Below are positions 43,864 through 53,251 of a stretch of 64,000 bases of DNA, one piece after another. The translations under genes and the position numbers were made by a program. Location: contig CBDCSK010000015.1 of the NCBI GenBank assembly GCA_965221605.1, positions 434,001-498,000 of the forward strand, in the 5' to 3' direction. This stretch comes from Aldehydirespirator sp965221605 (GTDB lineage: Bacteria; Actinomycetota; Acidimicrobiia; Acidimicrobiales; Aldehydirespiratoraceae). The notes under the pieces were generated by a model, which saw nothing but the letters and a program-made list of their open reading frames with translations, was not told the origin of the DNA and did no database searches. Position 1 is the first letter of the stretch, and each line of letters opens with the position of its first letter.

Positions 43864-46800
43864 CGCTGAATTGTCCCAGCGGATACTGCCCGCTTGCGGC
43901 TTGGCAGTCTCGGTAACTGCGGCCGTGATTGTCCCTCGCATCGACTCGGAGGATCCAGGCCGTTCACCTCGTAGGCCACGTCTGCAATTGGTGGCCCTCT
44001 GCGAATCGTCGCGATGGCGCTGGCGACATCGGCAGCCGTGACGGTCTTCAGTAGGTCGCGCGCTTCTTGTACGGGGCCGAGGGCGGTCTCAATTGACCGA
44101 GCGGCTAATGCGCAGCACCCGATGGCGGTCTCAGCCATGTCCGCGGCCAAAGCGGGCGTCACCGACTCTAGGACTGCGCTCGGCAGCGAAACGCCCGGCT
44201 TTTGTTCCCACGCGTCCAGGCAGGCGGCTGGAACCCGCAGGGCCGCTTCGAACTCCGAGCGCTTGTCGATGGGAAGCTGATCTAGCATTGCCACGAAGCG
44301 CCCTCGGCCCTGGCCACGGCTCGGTCGTTGTCGGATCACTCCCTTCGTATAGGCGCGCAATGCCGCGTTGGCGGCACTGTGGGATCGCTCACACAGCACT
44401 CGCATTCGGTCGTAGCGAGCGGTCTCAATCCTCGCGGCGTCACCTGCCTGCTCGGCATCGTGCTCGCGGCGGGTGCCCCGTGCGTACTCGCAGACGGCAC
44501 GCATGTGCCGGATCGCAAGCCGCAGTTCCGCGGCCGCTTCCTGTGCGTCATCTGCGGGCCGACAGATCGGCTTGTCCCAGTCGATGTGCCCGGCGACAGG
44601 CAGATCCAATAGCACGCGGCAGGACTGCGCAATCTCGGCCTCCACCGTGGTCGCTAGCTTGGAGCGCACGGACCACTCGACGCGGTCGGTGATCAGGATG
44701 TCGCAGGACCAGCCGCAAGCATCCTCAACGGCCTTGCGCGCCTGGGTCTCGATGTTCTGACGCCTTCGATAATCACCCAAGTCGTCGAACACCGCTACGA
44801 GGTCGATGTCCGACTCAAGGTTCGGGTCCCCTTGCGCGACCGACCCGAACAACAGCACCTGCCGAGCGCCGATGGCCGCAAGAGCGTCAGCGGCCCTTAG
44901 GGCGTCGGCTCGTGTGGGAACCGCAGTTCGTGCTCTCGCGATCCGCGGCACTCCATCTGCTGTCGCTAGGTCCGGCGCTGGCAGTACGCTTCTTTGGTGC
45001 TCAACATGTGATGAGAGCACCGCGGATGTCACAGTGCGGCGATCTTGTTCGTCGCACTCGCTGAAGCGGATGAGGACCGCTTGGGCTGCTTGAGCAGGCG
45101 TCAGCTCTGTCATGTACGCGTCAAGCAACGCCGACGCGGCGTCGGGCAGCACGTCGAAATCGCCCAAGGGGACGATCTCCCAGCACGCATAGCGGCTAGC
45201 GAGCACCAGTGCAGGCACAGTTTCAAGGTCTTGTGCCCTGAGTACTGCGATGGCGAGCATGTCGCTCAACGCGTGCCGCCGCATCGAGGGATCCACCGAC
45301 GTTCCGAACCCACCAGAGGCCGCCCTAAGCAGCCCGCACATGACGGAGGCGTCTTCGGAGGCAACGGCCTGATCGAATCGGTCGGAGTACCAGCGGAATG
45401 TCGAGGGTGGGTGATGCCAACTCGCTGGACGGGCCAGGAAATTGAATGCAGCGCGACCGGTGCTGTCGGCGTCTGCGATGGCGGTGAGTTCATCCCACGT
45501 CAAGGGCACATCCGCGATGCCCTCCCGCAGGAGCGAGCCCTTTAGTTCAGCCAATTCCAGCGACGGGCTCGTGTCGGTGCGAGACGTCAGCACCTCCCAG
45601 AGCGCGAAAGTGCCGAATGCGGGAATTCCCTCGTTTCGGGCCCATCTGCGCAAGGCGATGTCGTCGCACCACAGAGCGCACTGACGGTTCGACGCGACGC
45701 GCAGCGAAGCATCCCACGGATTCAGATCTGCGGCCTCTAGTCCTGCGGTCTCTTCCTCCCAGCGTGCGGCGAGCCCTCCGCTGGGGACACTGCGCCATCG
45801 TTGCAGGATGTCGGCGACGCGAGTCGCCTTCTCACGATGACGCGCGTGCTGCTCCTGAATGTCCGTTAGGCGTAGTCCACCCGCAACCGGGTCATTGAAC
45901 GCCGAGCCAGCCACCGGGAGGCTCGTGCTGACAACAGCGCTGCGGGCGTCTGTGACCAGATCGTCGGCAATCAGCACCTGCTTGAACGCTGCCGCGCTCT
46001 CGTCGATCGAGATCCCTGCATGGACTGCCACGGCTGCGACGCTCGTGTCGGCCGCTACGACACCCTCCAACGCACTCCTGGCAGCATCGCGTTCTTGCTC
46101 ACGTTCCTCTTCGTCGAGGGAGACGGCGGTCAGATGCCCCGCGGCCGCCGCGGCCAGCAACTCGGCGTAAGGCAACATCCTCAGCCCGCGCAGCATCCCA
46201 TACGGCGCCTGGCCGAGACGAATGAGGCTGAGGACCTGGAGTTGCTCGATCGACGGCGCCGCAGTCAACGACTCCATCGTCTCGACGGCGTCCTCTGCCG
46301 TCGCGAACTCGAAGCGGCGCAGGATCTGACCCTCGTCGAACCTCTCGAAGTGGCTATTGAACGCCGCTGCGAGGCGTGTGCGTTGCGCTTCGGTCATCTG
46401 TGTATCGTCGGCTCTGAGCATAAGTGCCATGAGCGCGGCGGCAGCGACCTTTTCGTCATGGGCGAACTCGCTGGCGATGTCTAGGAGACGCTCAGTACCA
46501 GACGCTGTCATCTCCGATGACTGGTAGGCCTCGATGGCGTAGAGGGCGGTGTCCTTATCGAAGGGCTTCGCGTCGTGCTCGGCGATGACTCTCCAGGCTG
46601 CGAGCCTGTCGCCTCGGGAGAGTTGCGAGTGGACGATGGCCCATATCGCCTTCGTCTCGTCAGGGAATTCCTCAAGGAGCTTCCGCGCGTGCTGCTCCAT
46701 GGCTGGCCAGTCACAGCGGCTCTGGACGACGTCGACTAGAGCGCACAACAGCCGGCGCCTGTCGCTGCGCGGCATGGGTCCGCCTAGTGCACGAAGCGCT

Positions 46801-48974
46801 AGAACTTCGGCGTCTTGGAATCTCTCCCGTTCTTTGAGCATCTCGACCGCGACCAGATGCAACGACGCATCTCCGAGCCTCTCGACAGCCTGCGTGAGCG
46901 TGTCGACAGCGTCGTCGGTCTCGTCGAGGCGGTGTTGGGCCCTCGCGAGGAGCTGGGCATGCATGGATGTGGCGAAACCGTGGCAGTCCAACAGCTGCAC
47001 AGCCCCGCCATAGTCCTCCCGGTGATATGAGGCGACTGCCCGAATCAGCGCCTTGTGCTGATCTTCGGCTCCGTCGATTCGGTCCAGGGCTTCCTCGTCC
47101 AACTCCCCGAAGAGCGCGAGGCCATGCAAGGCCATGAGGCGCCGGCTGTCGTCGGTCGCCTCATCAAGAGCCTTCCGCATCAACTCGGCAGCGTCGGGGT
47201 CACCCCGGTTTCGGGCCTGATAGGCCACCATCAACGCGCCCTCCGATGCGTCGATCAGGTTCCAGTCCAAGCCCTCGAGTTCATCGTGGCGATCAAGCAT
47301 CAGCAACGCATGCGCTCGATTCGTGACTACATCGGCATCCGCAGCCTCCTCCTGGGTGGCTTGCCCCTCGGGGTCGGGGGTGGCGAGTGCACACACCTCG
47401 TTGGGCTCATCCAGCATCAACAGCGCTTCTGTCGCTGCTGCGACCGCGCCAGCCGACGGTCCGCCCCAACGGCGGTACCGGGCCCTGGCCTCCAACCCTC
47501 GTTCGACGGCTGACTCCAACAGTCCCGACGGGGCGATCCCCTCGGATCGGCGTTGCTTGGCCAGTTCGATGCAGAGCCGTGCCTGGTACAGGTACAGGCT
47601 GCCGCGATCAGGGAATCGTTGACTGGCATCCTCCAGTGCCCGCAGCGCCTCATCGGGTTGGCCGAGGTCATGCAAGGCCTGCGCGAGCATTAGGAAGGCG
47701 TCCAGGGCGACATCAGAGTCCTGAGACTCGCACGCTTGGGAGCCGAGGATGGACGTGACAGCCGTTTGGGCATCTCCAGCGACCAAAGCTCGCGTGGCCT
47801 CATGCAGGGGATGATCCGACTCCGCTTCCCGCAGGAGCATCTCTGCGTGGTCGGCGTTGCCGTCTCGCGCGGCCAGATGGGCGTCCTTGAGCCTATACAG
47901 GTCGCCGCGGGGCGAACCGAGGCGCACGGCCGCTCGGCGCGCCGCGTCACCCCCCGGCAATTCGTGGCCGTGCAGGAACGCCGCTATCGCCTCCCAGGCG
48001 AGATACCCCGCCTCCACCAACCATTCTGGCGCATGCTCGACCTGATGGGCCAGCACCCCCGGAACCAGCGAGGCAGGCTGCTCAAGCAGCCGCTGCACGC
48101 CCTCTGCGGCCTCCGCTGACGACTGCCGCAGGCTCTCCAAGTAAGTGACACAACCCGGCGGCAGCCGTCGTATCCAATCATCGTCCGTTGCCTCGCGAGG
48201 CTCTTTCGCTGAGCGTGGCATCTTCATTGCCGCGACCAGGCGACCCGCAGCTTCGGCATCAAGCGGTCCGCATCCATCCGCTACCCGGTCTCTGACGAGG
48301 CTCACCCCGAGCATCACTGCGGGTTCGTCGCTTCGCAGTCCCGCCAAGGCCATGCAATCCTGCGCCTGCTGGCGGATACCCAGCTCAGACCCCGTCTGCT
48401 TCCATCGAACGACAGCCAGAAACTCAGCCAGCTCCTCCGGACCGACTCCCAGATGCTCCGCCCAACGATCCCGCTCGCGGCCCACCTTGGAGCGAGGCCC
48501 GGCTTCGAGCATCCGCCTTGTATCGATCCGATCGTGCTTGAGATCGCGCAGCTTCCCCAGGAGCGGATTCCTGCCGTCGAAGCCCCGGTTCGTCCAGAAC
48601 TCCAGCACGAACTGATCCGTGGTCTTCTCTAGATCCTTGAACGTGCTGTAAGAGCGCTGCAGACAGCTTCGCGAAGCAGGCGAATCGACCTCCAACAGCC
48701 AGTCGCCGTCAACGACCACGCTGCCGTAGTTGGAACTCTTCGCCTGGATGTAGAGATCCGGTCCGAAGCGCCTCCGCACCACCACATCGTCGAAAGCGCC
48801 GCCTGCTGGATCCTCCACCGTGACGCTCGCGATCCGGGCCGGGTCGCTGAGCATCCTAGATATCCACAGCCACGCGATCGCGTGCTGGTAGTCGCTGCCA
48901 CGCAGGACCGCAGCCTGCGGTGCAAGCGCCGGACGCGCATCTACCGGCATGTCACGAGGATCGCGTGAGGCCAC
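43860..48974 (-). CDS. giant Cap4-like nuclease / TPR / PIN-like / nucleotidyltransferase / HEPN protein
   Basis: An intact 1,704-residue frame. Residues about 20-130: LRGSDYQHAIAWLW, E54, DD at 62-63 and QAKSS (Q77-x-K79) fit the PD-(D/E)xK layout of Cap4/DUF4297 DNA endonucleases. Residues about 330-960: repeated helical pairs of TPR type (e.g. ALDAFLMLAQALHDLGQPDE). Residues about 980-1130: a PIN-like region with D1104-D1105 in LWCDDIALRRWARNEGIPAF. Residues about 1355-1440: minimal nucleotidyltransferase, G1377-S...SDIDL (D1389, D1391). Residues about 1455-1610: HEPN-like helices (RVLCERSH, an Rx6H). The start may be GTG 48974 or ATG 48950. Immediately followed by a HEPN paralogue. Probably anti-phage defence; the name of a described system does not come to mind. 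Domain calls are by eye. Confidence 0.72.
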   Translation of the reverse strand: MASRDPRDMPVDARPALAPQAAVLRGSDYQHAIAWLWISRMLSDPARIASVTVEDPAGGAFDDVVVRRRFGPDLYIQAKSSNYGSVVVDGDWLLEVDSPASRSCLQRSYSTFKDLEKTTDQFVLEFWTNRGFDGRNPLLGKLRDLKHDRIDTRRMLEAGPRSKVGRERDRWAEHLGVGPEELAEFLAVVRWKQTGSELGIRQQAQDCMALAGLRSDEPAVMLGVSLVRDRVADGCGPLDAEAAGRLVAAMKMPRSAKEPREATDDDWIRRLPPGCVTYLESLRQSSAEAAEGVQRLLEQPASLVPGVLAHQVEHAPEWLVEAGYLAWEAIAAFLHGHELPGGDAARRAAVRLGSPRGDLYRLKDAHLAARDGNADHAEMLLREAESDHPLHEATRALVAGDAQTAVTSILGSQACESQDSDVALDAFLMLAQALHDLGQPDEALRALEDASQRFPDRGSLYLYQARLCIELAKQRRSEGIAPSGLLESAVERGLEARARYRRWGGPSAGAVAAATEALLMLDEPNEVCALATPDPEGQATQEEAADADVVTNRAHALLMLDRHDELEGLDWNLIDASEGALMVAYQARNRGDPDAAELMRKALDEATDDSRRLMALHGLALFGELDEEALDRIDGAEDQHKALIRAVASYHREDYGGAVQLLDCHGFATSMHAQLLARAQHRLDETDDAVDTLTQAVERLGDASLHLVAVEMLKERERFQDAEVLALRALGGPMPRSDRRRLLCALVDVVQSRCDWPAMEQHARKLLEEFPDETKAIWAIVHSQLSRGDRLAAWRVIAEHDAKPFDKDTALYAIEAYQSSEMTASGTERLLDIASEFAHDEKVAAAALMALMLRADDTQMTEAQRTRLAAAFNSHFERFDEGQILRRFEFATAEDAVETMESLTAAPSIEQLQVLSLIRLGQAPYGMLRGLRMLPYAELLAAAAAGHLTAVSLDEEEREQERDAARSALEGVVAADTSVAAVAVHAGISIDESAAAFKQVLIADDLVTDARSAVVSTSLPVAGSAFNDPVAGGLRLTDIQEQHARHREKATRVADILQRWRSVPSGGLAARWEEETAGLEAADLNPWDASLRVASNRQCALWCDDIALRRWARNEGIPAFGTFALWEVLTSRTDTSPSLELAELKGSLLREGIADVPLTWDELTAIADADSTGRAAFNFLARPASWHHPPSTFRWYSDRFDQAVASEDASVMCGLLRAASGGFGTSVDPSMRRHALSDMLAIAVLRAQDLETVPALVLASRYACWEIVPLGDFDVLPDAASALLDAYMTELTPAQAAQAVLIRFSECDEQDRRTVTSAVLSSHVEHQRSVLPAPDLATADGVPRIARARTAVPTRADALRAADALAAIGARQVLLFGSVAQGDPNLESDIDLVAVFDDLGDYRRRQNIETQARKAVEDACGWSCDILITDRVEWSVRSKLATTVEAEIAQSCRVLLDLPVAGHIDWDKPICRPADDAQEAAAELRLAIRHMRAVCEYARGTRREHDAEQAGDAARIETARYDRMRVLCERSHSAANAALRAYTKGVIRQRPSRGQGRGRFVAMLDQLPIDKRSEFEAALRVPAACLDAWEQKPGVSLPSAVLESVTPALAADMAETAIGCCALAARSIETALGPVQEARDLLKTVTAADVASAIATIRRGPPIADVAYEVNGLDPPSRCEGQSRPQLPRLPSRKRAVSAGTIQR

Positions 48975-49423
48975 AAGCCGACGGTAGCGGGTCCCTGTGA
49001 CAACGGCGAGGAATCGTGCTCAAGCGCCGGCTCACGCGATCCAAGTCGCCGACCTCGCGTCAGGCACAGGGCGACGCGCTGAGGAGGGCGGTGTCTTGCG
49101 CTGTCATCGTGCCCCCTCGTGTAAGCTAGCTTGATCGATGCTTCTTCGATATGTTCCTGATGCGGTACAAGCTTCGACATGCATTCTCATTGGAGCAGTT
49201 CTCAAGGTAGGGTGATCCCATGGAGACGACGGAGGCGTCCGACGACAGTCCGAGCCGGTACTGGCCCTTCGAGCCGGGCCCGTGTCCGAGCACCATCGTC
49301 AATCGTGGGGCCTTGTCCGAGTCCTGGTTCTTCTGGCGACGCTGGCGCCGACCCAAACCCGCCCGCCCCCGGTCCGCTGGCCGATATGCTCCGATATGCG
49401 CGCACTTGTGGCCAGAATGGATC
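48975..49423. promoter_or_regulatory. divergent intergenic region between the giant gene and the XRE/ImmA gene
   Basis: About 450 bp with no coding sequence I trust. It contains the palindrome AAGCTAGCTT (49123-49132) and, just upstream of the XRE/ImmA start, two copies of CCGATATG separated by 2 nt (about 49381-49398). The direct repeat may be an operator for the XRE regulator. Promoters for both directions should lie here but no hexamer pair is convincing. Confidence 0.35.
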
Positions 49424-49772
49424 ATGATGGCTGTCCGCGTTGACGTTGCGGCGTCGGTCTACGCATGGGCTGCGGAGCGGTCGGGCCTCGACTCCGACGA
49501 ACTCGTCGACAAGTTCCCCAAGCTCCGGCAGTGGGAGAGCGGTGATCACTCGCCCACGTTGAAACAGCTCGAGCGATTTGCGACGGCAACCCGAACGCCC
49601 ATCGGCTACTTCTTCCTGCCCGCACCGCCAGACGAACAGGTCCCTATTCCCGATCTCCGTACCGTCGGCGACAAGGGCGTTCGGTGTCCGAGCCCCGACC
49701 TCCTTGACACGATCTACCATTGCCAGCAGCGACAGGACTGGTATCGCGACTACGCCCGTGGCATCGGACTAG
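49424..49772 (+). pseudogene. XRE/ImmA-IrrE family protein, 5' part (split by IS1182)
   Basis: Encodes the N-terminal helix-turn-helix part: ASVYAWAAERSGLDSDELVD, KFPKLRQWESGDHSPTLKQL, TPIGYFFLPAPP and IPDLRT are characteristic of regulators that carry an ImmA/IrrE peptidase domain behind an XRE-type HTH. The frame runs GIG-L up to CTAG at 49769-49772, where the IS1182 element begins. Joining to 53252 (one CTAG copy) restores an uninterrupted 382-residue protein. Divergent from the giant nuclease-HEPN gene, so it was perhaps its regulator. ATG 49424 or 49427. Confidence 0.8.
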
Positions 49773-49818
49773 GAGACTGCTGAGTAATTCGGGTCGGGTG
49801 CTCGCGGTCGTTTGGCGG

Positions 49819-49851
49819 GTGTGGGACGATGTCGGTGTGCAGGGCACTGAG
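49819..49851 (+). pseudogene. IS1182 transposase, 5' fragment before the nested IS1380
   Basis: Eleven codons (V-W-D-D-V-G-V-Q-G-T-E). They join in frame to 51476 when the IS1380 and one copy of its target duplication are removed, giving S-P-D-R-E-L-L-D-T-L-G-L. This reconstructs a 558-residue IS1182 transposase. A GTG start at 49819 (or 49837) is assumed. Confidence 0.6.
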
Positions 49852-51470
49852 CCTGAATCCACCGGTGCGGTGATGCTGTTGGGGTTGGCGCGTCCACCGG
49901 GAAGGCCTCCTGACATGGGAGAATGCTGTTTGAGGTAACGGTCATTCTGGCCATGTGAGGAGGCACTTCCTGTGAGCAGCGTAGCGGGTGGGATCGACGG
50001 GATCGAGGCGGTGTTCGATGACGCTTCGCTGGTGGCCGACGCGGGCTTGTTGTTGGTGGGCACGGTGATGGGCCGTCTGGGTTTGGAGGCGTTGATCGAT
50101 GCGGTGGTGCGTCCGCCTGCGGCGGGCCGCGGCTCGGGCGCGAAGGCGCTGTCGGTGGTGGCGTCGATGCTGGTGGGCGGCTCGTTCATCGACGACGCCG
50201 ACCGGCTGCGCGCCGGTGCCGCTTCGGCGGTGCTGCCGTTCGCGGTGGCGGCGCCGTCGACTGTGGGGACGTGGCTGCGGTCCTTCACGTTCGGCCATGT
50301 CCGCCAGCTCGACAAGGCTCACGAGCTGGCGCTCGGGCGGGCGTGGTCTTTGGGCGCGTCGCCTGATGTGGGGGAGATGACGGTGGATCTGGACTCGACG
50401 GTGTGTGAGGTCTACGGCAAGTCCAAGCACGGCGCGGCCTACGGCCACACCAAGGTCTGGGGATACCATCCGCTGGCAGCAGTGCGCGACGACACCGGCG
50501 AGGTCATCCACGCCCGGATGCGGTCGGGCTCGTCTCAGCGCGGCCATCTGCGCTTCGCCGCGGAGACCCTGGCGCGGCTGCGGCGCCTCGCGCCGCACGC
50601 GGCGGTGACCGTTGCGCGCCGACGCAGGGTTCTTCTCCTATGCGCTGATCGCCAAGCTCGACGCGCGCAACGCCCGCTGGTCGGTCACGATCCCCAACAA
50701 CGCCAAGGTCAAGGCCGCCATCGAAGCCATCGACGAGGACGACTGGACCCCCATCGCCTACCCCGACGGGGAGGCCCAGGTCGCCGAGAGCGCCATCACG
50801 ACCAGCCGGCGCGACCCCCAAGGCCCCCGAGAGCTGCGCCTCGTGGTGCGCCGCACCCGACTCGCCGAGGGCCCCCAGCGCGAGCTGTGGCCCAACTGGC
50901 GCCACCACTGCCTCGTCACGAACCGAGACGACCTCGACGCCGCAGCCGCCGACGCCTACCACCGCGCCCACGCCCGAGTCGAGCTCGCCATCAGAGACAT
51001 CAAAGACAACGGGCTCGCCCACTGCCCCTCAGGAAGGTTCTTCGCCAACGCCGCCCACCTCGCCTGCGCCGTGCTCGCCCACAACCTCGCCCGCTGGACC
51101 GCCCGGCTCGCACACACACACCACCCCGACCGGCTCACCGCCGCCGCCACCATCCGGCGGCGGCTGCTCGCGGTGCCGGGCCGCCTCGTCAACCACTCAG
51201 GCCGCCACAGACTACGCCTGCCCGCCCACTGGCCCTGGGCACAGCAATTCACCGCCGCGCTGCGACACATCCGCAACCTGCCACTGCTCATCTGAGGGCG
51301 CCCCGGGGCCCGGCGCGCCCCAGCACACACACCCCAAGCGCCACCAACCAGCCCAAACCCCGAACTCCGGCCCGACACGCCCAACAACACCCGCCGCACC
51401 CAAACCAGACCAACACCACCCACCCCAACCACCAACAGGCACTCCCGCAACGCCCACCGGTGGATTCAGG
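49852..51470 (+). mobile_element. IS1380-family element, copy 1 (inside IS1182)
   Basis: Ends are CCTGAATCCACCGG and CCGGTGGATTCAGG, matching the ends of the copy at 61431-63050. Flanks are CTGAG (49847-49851) and CTCAG (51471-51475), a 5-bp duplication with one change. It interrupts the 5' end of the IS1182 transposase gene, so it is the younger of the two insertions. Length 1,619 bp. Confidence 0.85.
49972..51295 (+). pseudogene. IS1380 transposase, frameshifted
   Basis: The first 640 bp encode MSSVAGGIDGIEAVFDDASL...LDSTVCEVYGKSKHG, the DDE transposase of IS1380. At about 50611-50613 an extra T shifts the frame. The second part (from about 50612) reads RADAGFFSYALIAKLDARNA and VELAIRDIKDNGLAHCPSG to the end at 51295. 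The intact copy at 61608-62930 reads straight through at this point (LTVRADAGFFSY), so the extra base is a mutation here and not programmed frameshifting. Confidence 0.85.
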
Positions 51471-53119
51471 CTCAGAGTCCGGATCGGGAGCTGTTGGACA
51501 CGCTGGGGCTGTGCGGGCATCTGGTGGGTGAGGGGTCGGTGTATCGGTTCTTGGCCGAGAACCGGCTGAGGCTGTTGCCCGATGAGTTGTTCGGGGACTT
51601 GTTCGGGTCGGGTCGGGGGCGTCGGTCGGTGCCGGGTTCGGTGATCGCTGTGGTGATGGTGTTGCAGGCTCTGGAGTGCTGCTCGGACCGTGAGGCGGTT
51701 GAGCGGCTGCGCTGTGATGTGCGCTGGAAGGCCGCGGCGGGTCTGGGGATCGGCGATGGGGGCTTCGACGCGAGCGTGCTGGTGCTGTGGCGGGCCCGGC
51801 TGCGCGCCGGCGCCCGCCCCGAGCGGGTCTTCGACGCGGTGCGCGAGGCGGCCGCGGTGTGCGGGGCTTTGGCGAAGCGGACGCGGCGGGCGTTGGACTC
51901 CACGGTGCTCTATGACGCGGTCGCGACCCAGGACACCGTCACGATGATCGCCTCGCAGATACGGCGTGTGCGCCGCCTGGCGCCGCAGGCGGCCGCGGCG
52001 CTCGGGCTGTCCCACGATTACGACGGCCGCGCCAGGCCGTCGTGTGACTGGGGCGATCCCGAGGAGCGGGCCTGGCTCATCGACGAGCTGGTCACAGACG
52101 CAGGCGACGTGCTCGACGCGCTCGAGGGCGCCGGGCTCACCGGCGAGCAGGCCGACGCGGCGGAGCTTCTGGCCGCGGTCGCGGGCCAAGACGTCGAGGC
52201 CGACCCCAAGGTGCCCGGCCGGCGGCGCATAGCGCGCCGTGTCGCGCCGGGCCGGATCATCTCCACTGTGGATCCCGAGGCCCGCCACGCCCGCAAGACC
52301 AGATCGCAGCGCCGCGACGGCTACAAGGCCCACATCGTCGCTGAGCCCGACACCGGCATCATCACCGCCGCAGAGCTCACCACAGCAGACACATCCGACG
52401 CCCGGGTCGGCCCCCGCCTGCTCCAAGGAGACCCCACAGCCCCCCACAACACCGACACCGCCGACACCGACACCGGCGACGCCGACACCGGCGACACCGA
52501 CGCCGACGCCGACACCGACGCCGACACCGACGCCGACACCGCCGACGCCGACACCGGCGGGGCGCTCGCTGAGGGGTTCGTGGGGCTGGTGCTGGCCGAC
52601 TCGGCCTACGCCTCCGGCGAGGCGCTCGAGGAGTTCGCGTCCGCCGGCTACGCCACCGCGATCAAGCCCATCGACCACAAGCCGCGCATAGCAGGCGGCT
52701 TCACCCGAGAGGACTTCGCCATCGACGCCGACGCCGGGGCTGTGACCTGCCCCGCCGGGCACACCAGAGCCGTCAAGTCCGGCGCGGCCCGCTTCGGCGC
52801 GCTCTGCTCGAACTGCCCGCTGCGGGCGCGCTGCACCACCTCGGCCACCGGGCGCAGCGTCACCGTCGACGCCCACCACCAGCGCCGCCAAGCCAACAAG
52901 GACCGCTGGGCCGACCCCGCCACCCAAAGCGCCTACCGCCGCCACCGGCCCATGGCCGAACGCTCCATAGCGTGGCTCACCAGAAACAAAGCCAGACGCG
53001 TCCCCTACCGAGGCGTCGCCGCCAACCACCTCTGGCTCACCCACAGAGCCGCAGCCGTCAACCTCGTGCGCCTCGCCAACCTCGGCATCACCTGCACCAA
53101 CGGCGCCCTCACCATCTGA
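51471..53119 (+). pseudogene. IS1182 transposase, main part (5' end displaced by IS1380)
   Basis: About 548 codons of an IS1182 transposase: N-terminal GLCGHLVGEGSVYRFLAENR (DUF772-like), first catalytic Asp region RRALDSTVLYDAVATQD, second Asp region VGLVLADSAYASGEALEEF, and C-terminal Cys cluster CSNCPLRARC with RPMAERSIAWLTRNKARR (Glu). An internal TTG at 51494 could start a near-full-length product, but the native start was cut off by IS1380. A run rich in Asp, Thr and Ala sits inside the catalytic domain (52452-52558). Confidence 0.8.
52452..52558 (+). repeat. Asp-Thr/Asp-Ala low-complexity repeat in the transposase
   Basis: Repeated 6-bp GACACC and GACGCC units encode a run of about 35 residues made almost entirely of D, T, A and G. 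It lies between the first and second catalytic Asp regions. Slippage-prone; the family does not need such an insert. Confidence 0.6.
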
Positions 53120-53251
53120 ACCCCCGCGGCAACGCCGCCCGCCCCAGCCCGCACCGGCCACAGCACCCCCACCAGCCCAAACCACCCACACCGGCACCAC
53201 AGACCCCAGCCCAACCCCCGGCCACACACCAGTTGCTCAGCAGTCTCCTAG

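Larger units (their letters stand above)
49773..53247 (+). mobile_element. IS1182-family insertion sequence carrying a nested IS1380 element
   Basis: Terminal inverted repeats GAGACTGCTGAGTAA (left) and its complement with one change (TTGCTCAGCAGTCTC, right end at 53247). Flanked by a direct CTAG on both sides (49769-49772 and 53248-53251). Deleting the element plus one CTAG restores the reading frame of the XRE/ImmA gene. Length 3,475 bp, of which 1,619 bp plus a 5-bp duplication belong to the inner IS1380; the element alone would be about 1.85 kb. Confidence 0.85.

Noticed and set aside
50608..50615. Programmed frameshift in the IS1380 transposase
   Set aside because: The intact copy at 61608-62930 reads through in one frame at the same place, and there is no slippery heptamer here.
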